From contig JBGTMJ010000024.1 in NCBI GenBank assembly GCA_041743655.1, forward strand, positions 1 to 7,617: DNA of 7,617 nucleotides, given 5' to 3'. The first letter of the stretch is position 1. Every line of letters starts with the position of its first letter. Below are positions 4,694-7,617 of this stretch, piece after piece. Both the position numbers and the translations under genes were made by a program. This DNA is from JARIHD01 sp041743655. GTDB lineage: Bacteria > Patescibacteriota > Saccharimonadia > Saccharimonadales > UBA4665. A model generated the notes under the pieces. The model was not told the origin of the DNA. It did not search any database and saw only the letters and a program-made list of their open reading frames with translations.

Positions 4694-4726
4694 AAGTTAC
4701 TTGCGTCTAAAAATTAGAAGAAGGTA

Positions 4727-5173
4727 TCATTTTTGATTGAGTATTGATATCAGAATCGCTATCGAATAGTAGAGTATAATCATCCCAATAACCGACCAGA
4801 ATACCCTGTAGTATATCAGGCTATAGTCTACTACTCTTACACCCATCGCATGCATTTTCTGTCGCCAGGCTTTGCAAGCCTTACGTTGGGCTTTCCCTCT
4901 CACCCTAATAAGATACTTTTTCCCGTTGATAAAGATGCCGATTTGTTCGTAGAACACCTCTGCCTCACCATTGAAATAGGTCTTGATTTTATTGATATTG
5001 ATTATGGGAGTTTCAAATATGACTGAATGGCTGTCATCATCTTTCACAAGTAATAGGCGTACCTGCTGATTGTTCGTCTCTAAAATACCGATACCCGGAA
5101 ATTCGCGCTCTACACCCCAAGGACCAGCTGCATATGTAACTGAAAACCTGTCTGGCGTATCAGGGCCATGCAT
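4727..5173 (-). CDS. membrane-anchored protein with a beta-rich N-terminal domain, unknown
   Basis: A 148-residue protein. Residues 1-95 alternate in short strands (RFSVTYAAGPWGVEREFPGI, QVRLLLVKDDDSHSVIFETP, AEVFYEQIGIFINGKKYLIR), followed by a basic helix (KAQRKACKAWRQKMHAMG). One membrane helix follows at about residues 124-145. Strands capped by a C-terminal helix loosely recall bacterial PH-like/GRAM folds; this is inference and weak. The start is ATG 5173, which abuts the TAA of the upstream gene. AAAGGAG lies nine bases before it, inside that gene, so translation is probably coupled. It most likely acts at the inner face of the membrane together with the four-helix protein encoded upstream. 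Confidence 0.7.
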   Translation of the reverse strand: MHGPDTPDRFSVTYAAGPWGVEREFPGIGILETNNQQVRLLLVKDDDSHSVIFETPIININKIKTYFNGEAEVFYEQIGIFINGKKYLIRVRGKAQRKACKAWRQKMHAMGVRVVDYSLIYYRVFWSVIGMIILYYSIAILISILNQK

Positions 5174-5782
5174 TTATATTGCTCCTTTTTTGTTTAGGGA
5201 TCTAATATTGAATTGTGTTACAACAGTGAAAGCGAGCAACCCAACAAATAAGTACCCAGGATTCCCGTCGTTAAGAAAATCATTGATTAACAATATTGCT
5301 ACCACGATTTCTAGATATATAAGTGTTTTGTTTGCTTGGGTCATAGAACTTAACGTGGTCTTTTTAAGTTTGATGCCAAGCCAAATTAGAAAAGCACCGG
5401 CTATAAGGCCGTAGATAAACGCTCCGATGATAGTAACGGTCTTGCTTACTTCTCCTGATTGAGCCGAGGTATCTTGCAATGCTACAGCGACAGGGCTGAG
5501 TATGATTTCTAATATACCAAGAACAATTGCGAAAGTACCGCTACCCTGGATTTGCTTGAGGACTTGGCTGGTATGGGAGGTTGGTTGTGAGTTATTAACT
5601 CCTCCGACTACTATAGGCGGAGAAATAATAGGTTGAATAGTAGGGTTGCTTACAGGCTGTGGGTTTACCGCCGCAGCTGGTTGGTGATGGTCCGGCAACA
5701 CTGAGTTGCTTTGAGGTGTTTGATCTGGATTCATATCTAGTCTGTTTGAGTTTAACATAACCGTTCTGGGCTCAACAATCAT
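5174..5782 (-). CDS. polytopic membrane protein with a disordered Pro/Asn/Gln-rich leader
   Basis: 202 residues if read from ATG 5782; starting at ATG 5734 (MNPDQTPQSN, residue 17) is at least as likely, and neither has a clear Shine-Dalgarno. Residues 17-70 are rich in Pro, Asn, Gln and Ser and should be disordered in the cytoplasm. Four hydrophobic segments follow at about 83-103, 116-137, 153-170 and 174-192. The last codons contain the ribosome-binding site of the next gene. A soluble low-complexity start followed by a few helices is a style I associate with Saccharibacteria-type hypothetical proteins. No transporter or enzyme motif is visible. Confidence 0.75.
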   Translation of the reverse strand: MIVEPRTVMLNSNRLDMNPDQTPQSNSVLPDHHQPAAAVNPQPVSNPTIQPIISPPIVVGGVNNSQPTSHTSQVLKQIQGSGTFAIVLGILEIILSPVAVALQDTSAQSGEVSKTVTIIGAFIYGLIAGAFLIWLGIKLKKTTLSSMTQANKTLIYLEIVVAILLINDFLNDGNPGYLFVGLLAFTVVTQFNIRSLNKKGAI

Positions 5783-5835
5783 TTGTGCAGGGGTGTATTA
5801 AAACAAAGCCATATTGGATGCGAACCCAACTAGCA

Positions 5836-5864
5836 AATGTAATAGTCTCTAAAACATAAGACAA
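5836..5864 (-). promoter_or_regulatory. candidate promoter for the membrane-protein pair
   Basis: Read on the minus strand, TTGTCT (5864-5859) and TACATT (5841-5836) are 17 bases apart. Each box matches only part of the consensus. Transcription would start near 5829, about 45 bases before ATG 5782 and 95 before ATG 5734. No other good candidate was seen in this gap. Confidence 0.3.
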
Positions 5865-5900
5865 GTTTACATAGTAAGAATTTGTTTCTGTAAATCAGGC

Positions 5901-5939
5901 TGGCTGGGGATAGTGAACCTATTCCAAACTTTTGACGAC
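5901..5939 (+). repeat. 39-bp repeat, copy B, with TGGCTGGG motif
   Basis: Gapless counterpart of 4508-4546, with TGGCTGGG at 5901-5908 and TCCAAACTTTTGA at 5923-5935. Where copy A has ATG, this copy has ATA (5910-5912), so the start codon has moved or been lost. Confidence 0.65.
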
Positions 5940-6041
5940 CTCGAATCTGTTAAAGACAAACAAGCAGATGTGCAAGCAGTACGCCAAGTCTTAGATGAAG
6001 ATCAAACAGCTCAGGACGAGAGCGTGGAAGTAGTATGCTAA
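5913..6041 (+). CDS. 42-residue acidic mini-protein overlapping the PLD-like gene
   Basis: The likely start is GTG at 5913, shortly after GGGG. The stop TAA (6039-6041) overlaps the ATG of the PLD-like gene (6035) in the arrangement ATGCTAA, typical of translational coupling. The product, starting MNLFQTFDDLESVKDKQADV, is acidic and helical throughout. Its first residues match those of the mini-protein at 4517. It may be a leader peptide or the small partner of the PLD-like protein; no family is recognised. The start is uncertain because ATA occupies the position of the other copy's ATG. Confidence 0.45.
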   Translation: MNLFQTFDDLESVKDKQADVQAVRQVLDEDQTAQDESVEVVC

Positions 6042-6516
6042 GCCGTCTCTTTCAATCCCACAAGTCTGATGCACCCGATTTAGTTACGTCAAAGCTGTTC
6101 AGTGAAGATACATTCTATCCGGCTTTTCTGAAAGACCTTAAAAACTGCCAAAGCGAGTTAATTATCGAGTCGCCTTTTATAACAAATAAGCGACTATATC
6201 ACCTTCTACCATCCTTACGAAAGTTAATAGCTCACAAAGTAAGAATCGTTATCAACACCCGTGACCCTCTCGAGCACGACGACGATTATCACCTAGAAGA
6301 CGCGTACCGCGCTATCGCCAATCTCCAGCATATAGGAGTTCATGTACTATACACAGGCGGTAGCTAGCAATACTGGATAGGAAAATACTATACGAAGGTA
6401 GTCTCAATATACTGTCGCAGAATACGAGCTGTGAAGTTATGCGAAGAATTAACTCGGAACAATTAGCACATCAGATGATACGATTCGTGGAGAGCACTTC
6501 GGACTCTGCGAAGTAG
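6035..6516 (+). pseudogene. phospholipase D-like protein, frameshifted and lacking HxK
   Basis: Residues 1-109 (6035-6361) show the first half of a single-domain PLD/nuclease-like protein: CQSELIIESPFITNKRLYHL, then KVRIVINTRDPLEHDDDYHL, and HVLYTGG, where the catalytic HxKxxxxD normally begins. The frame then hits TAG (6365-6367). From 6364 the next frame continues perfectly as LAILDRKILYEGSLNILSQN and EVMRRINSEQLAHQMIRFVE, ending with TAG at 6514-6516. That half holds the Asp of the motif and the downstream GSLN. A loss of 7 bases (or 7 plus a multiple of 3) between 6361 and 6362 would explain both the frameshift and the missing His-x-Lys. Intact relatives would be phosphodiesterases or nucleases. 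Here the product is a truncated, inactive protein unless the read is wrong. Confidence 0.85.
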
Positions 6517-6521
6517 CTCTC
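6490..6521. repeat. bulged hairpin at the end of the PLD-like gene
   Basis: GAGAGCACTTC (6490-6500) pairs with GAAGT-A-GCTCTC (6510-6521), giving 11 bp with one unpaired base and a 9-base loop. It spans the final codons and stop. Read on the minus strand, the unpaired base is a T in the 5' arm after 6 bp, the same design as the hairpins at 7558-7617. Confidence 0.6.
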
Positions 6522-6529
6522 CTACTTTA

Positions 6530-6559
6530 TTGCCCTGACTGTAAATACCGTCAGGGCAA
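6530..6559. terminator. hairpin between convergent genes, possible bidirectional terminator
   Basis: TTGCCCTGAC (6530-6539) and GTCAGGGCAA (6550-6559) are perfect reverse complements with a 10-base loop. The site lies between the 3' end of the PLD-like pseudogene and the 3' end of the minus-strand gene that stops at 6620, as expected for a shared terminator. No long T run follows on either strand, so an intrinsic terminator is likely but not certain. Confidence 0.5.
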
Positions 6560-6619
6560 ACTTTAATTCGCCCAAGGTTCTCTCCTTGATTGGCTCAATT
6601 CCAGCTTGCTTCTTACTAC

Positions 6620-7402
6620 TTAGATACTTTTATCACGGTAGACCCAGCTGTCTAGCTGTGGGGGATTTTTAACTTTCTCGTAGGTGGTGCCAGTGTACTG
6701 GATAGTCCCACAATCAGCATTGCCAGTAACTTCTGCTTGGCGCTCTAAAAAGTGAGTTTGACCGTCGAACGTAGCTTTGTAAGTTATGGCCCTAGTAGTA
6801 ACATATACAGCTAACTGGTGATTGCGATTTTCTATCGGTGTCCGAACGATTGCCTCGTTCGATTCAGAATGTAGTTCGCGTGTTCGAGATACGCTCCTCT
6901 TTCCTCCCCACTTTTCAGAAAGTTTGGCAGGTAAGGTGGGATCATTTTCGGCACGAAATAGTTGCAATGAAGAGTGGTAATTAAGCCTAGCTCCATTCAT
7001 TTCATGTTCAACACTGTTGCCCCCTGCTACGGCGAAGTGTGTTTTAAAGAGCTTGCTGTACGTGGCCGTGAGGTCGTCGGCTACTCGTGACGGTTTGAGA
7101 TCAACTTTAATTGCTAAGTGGTCCTTGCCATCATCTTTTACCGATTGCGCTTTGTCTACCAGCTCAACAGAATTAATTTTGCATCCGTCTTCGTAGTTAT
7201 AACGCTTTGCTATAATTGAGGCTGCTTGATCGATGCGACCCGGTTTACTTTCATATCGTCTTTGGTCAAACAATTTTGCTTCATGTATTGCGACTAAGCT
7301 GCCTGCCGCTAAGGCAAGCGTAAGAGTGAATTTTAGTATTTCGTTCGGATTCTCCTTAACAAATGCACCAACAGAATCCAAAAGGTGGTTGGGTTTTTCC
7401 AC
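6620..7402 (-). CDS. single-pass membrane-anchored protein of unknown function
   Basis: A 260-residue protein with a short cytoplasmic start, one hydrophobic segment at about residues 22-42 (ILKFTLTLALAAGSLVAI) with no cleavage motif, and a large strand-rich domain that would lie outside. Only two cysteines are present, Cys74 (EDGCKIN) and Cys231 (NADCGTI), well placed for a disulfide linking the two ends of that domain. No known domain is recognised. The start is GTG at 7402, supported by GGAG seven bases upstream and a good promoter at 7440-7468. It is transcribed alone. Confidence 0.75.
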   Translation of the reverse strand: MEKPNHLLDSVGAFVKENPNEILKFTLTLALAAGSLVAIHEAKLFDQRRYESKPGRIDQAASIIAKRYNYEDGCKINSVELVDKAQSVKDDGKDHLAIKVDLKPSRVADDLTATYSKLFKTHFAVAGGNSVEHEMNGARLNYHSSLQLFRAENDPTLPAKLSEKWGGKRSVSRTRELHSESNEAIVRTPIENRNHQLAVYVTTRAITYKATFDGQTHFLERQAEVTGNADCGTIQYTGTTYEKVKNPPQLDSWVYRDKSI

Positions 7403-7439
7403 TACAAATCTCCATATAAATAATATCTAAGTACAGTCT

Positions 7440-7468
7440 ATAATAACATTAATAGGTAAATCAGTCAA
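7440..7468 (-). promoter_or_regulatory. promoter of the membrane-anchored protein gene
   Basis: On the minus strand TTGACT (7468-7463) and TATTAT (7445-7440) are separated by exactly 17 bases; each matches five of six consensus positions. Transcription would start near 7433, leaving a leader of about 30 bases with GGAG (7413-7410) before the GTG at 7402. This is the best promoter in the window. Confidence 0.65.
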
Positions 7469-7539
7469 TATATTGTAACCTGAATCCCGAAACCTACCCC
7501 ACTCACATCAACTGGTAAGCTAACAGTGTACGCACATAG

Positions 7540-7617
7540 TGAACGGCGTAGCCGTTTATGCTTCTTGGGAACGAAGTGACCAAGAGCATGTGTTCTTTGA
7601 GGTAGTCGAAGACACAT
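7540..7617. repeat. three back-to-back hairpins at the window end
   Basis: Hairpin 1 (7540-7558): AACGGC-GTA-GCCGTT, extendable by a G-T and a T-A pair. Hairpin 2 (7558-7589): ATGCT, unpaired T, CTTGG against CCAAG-AGCAT, with the apical part GAAC-GAA-GTGA offering tandem G-A contacts. Hairpin 3 (7588-7617): ATGTGT, unpaired T, CTTTGA, loop GGTAG, TCGAAG, ACACAT. Hairpins 2 and 3 have similar arms and the same unpaired T, so they look like diverged copies of one unit. They follow one another with no spacer, and the last ends exactly at the final base. Confidence 0.65.

Noticed and set aside
1..7617. CRISPR array, rRNA genes, transposase or integrase
   Set aside because: No regularly spaced direct repeats, no rRNA-like conserved blocks and no recombinase motifs seen on either strand. 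The repeats present are few and irregularly spaced.

Overview
The window most resembles an accessory stretch of a small-genome bacterium, and Candidatus Saccharibacteria (Patescibacteria) is my best guess. The grounds are indirect: many short lineage-specific membrane and acidic proteins, an Asn/Pro/Gln-rich leader followed by membrane helices (the MNPDQ-type start at 5734), clear Shine-Dalgarno sites, and stop usage that gives no hint of UGA recoding. This is inference from style; no rRNA, tRNA or ribosomal protein is present to anchor it.

Layout. From 1 to 1761 a plus-strand cluster encodes three different vicinal-oxygen-chelate (VOC) proteins: PhnB-like, glyoxalase-like, and a member of the 3-demethylubiquinone-9 3-methyltransferase-like family. 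Its leader (about 40-269) has a plausible promoter and two interleaved inverted repeats that would form a pseudoknot just before the first Shine-Dalgarno. From 1671 to 2595 a tightly overlapping minus-strand set of three small genes follows (two-helix membrane protein, acidic helical protein, short acidic ORF). Next is a 106-residue remnant of a dihydrofolate-reductase/RibD C-terminal-like protein (2668-2988). The gene-poor stretch 2989-3375 is rich in repeats. A 295-residue unknown protein (3376-4263, minus) appears to continue in another frame to 3195.

From 4264 to 6041 two plus-strand mini-ORFs with alignable beginnings (4517 and 5913) flank a minus-strand pair of membrane proteins (5782-4727). 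The first mini-ORF is preceded by a densely self-complementary stretch (4346-4508). The second overlaps a phospholipase-D-like gene (6035-6516) that has lost its catalytic HxK motif and reading frame through a small deletion. The right end holds a membrane-anchored unknown protein (7402-6620, minus) with a good promoter, and then three back-to-back hairpins that run exactly to the last base.

The region looks like a patchwork of accessory genes, several decaying (PLD, DHFR-like, possibly the 295-residue gene), with short repeats scattered between them: a 15-mer GGACGTACCTCGCAA (three copies) and a motif TGGCYGGG (five copies, all plus strand, all between the main genes). No known defence, toxin-antitoxin, CRISPR or transposase gene is recognisable. 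The most novel-looking signals are the RNA/DNA-structure candidates and the dispersed repeats rather than a recognisable protein system.
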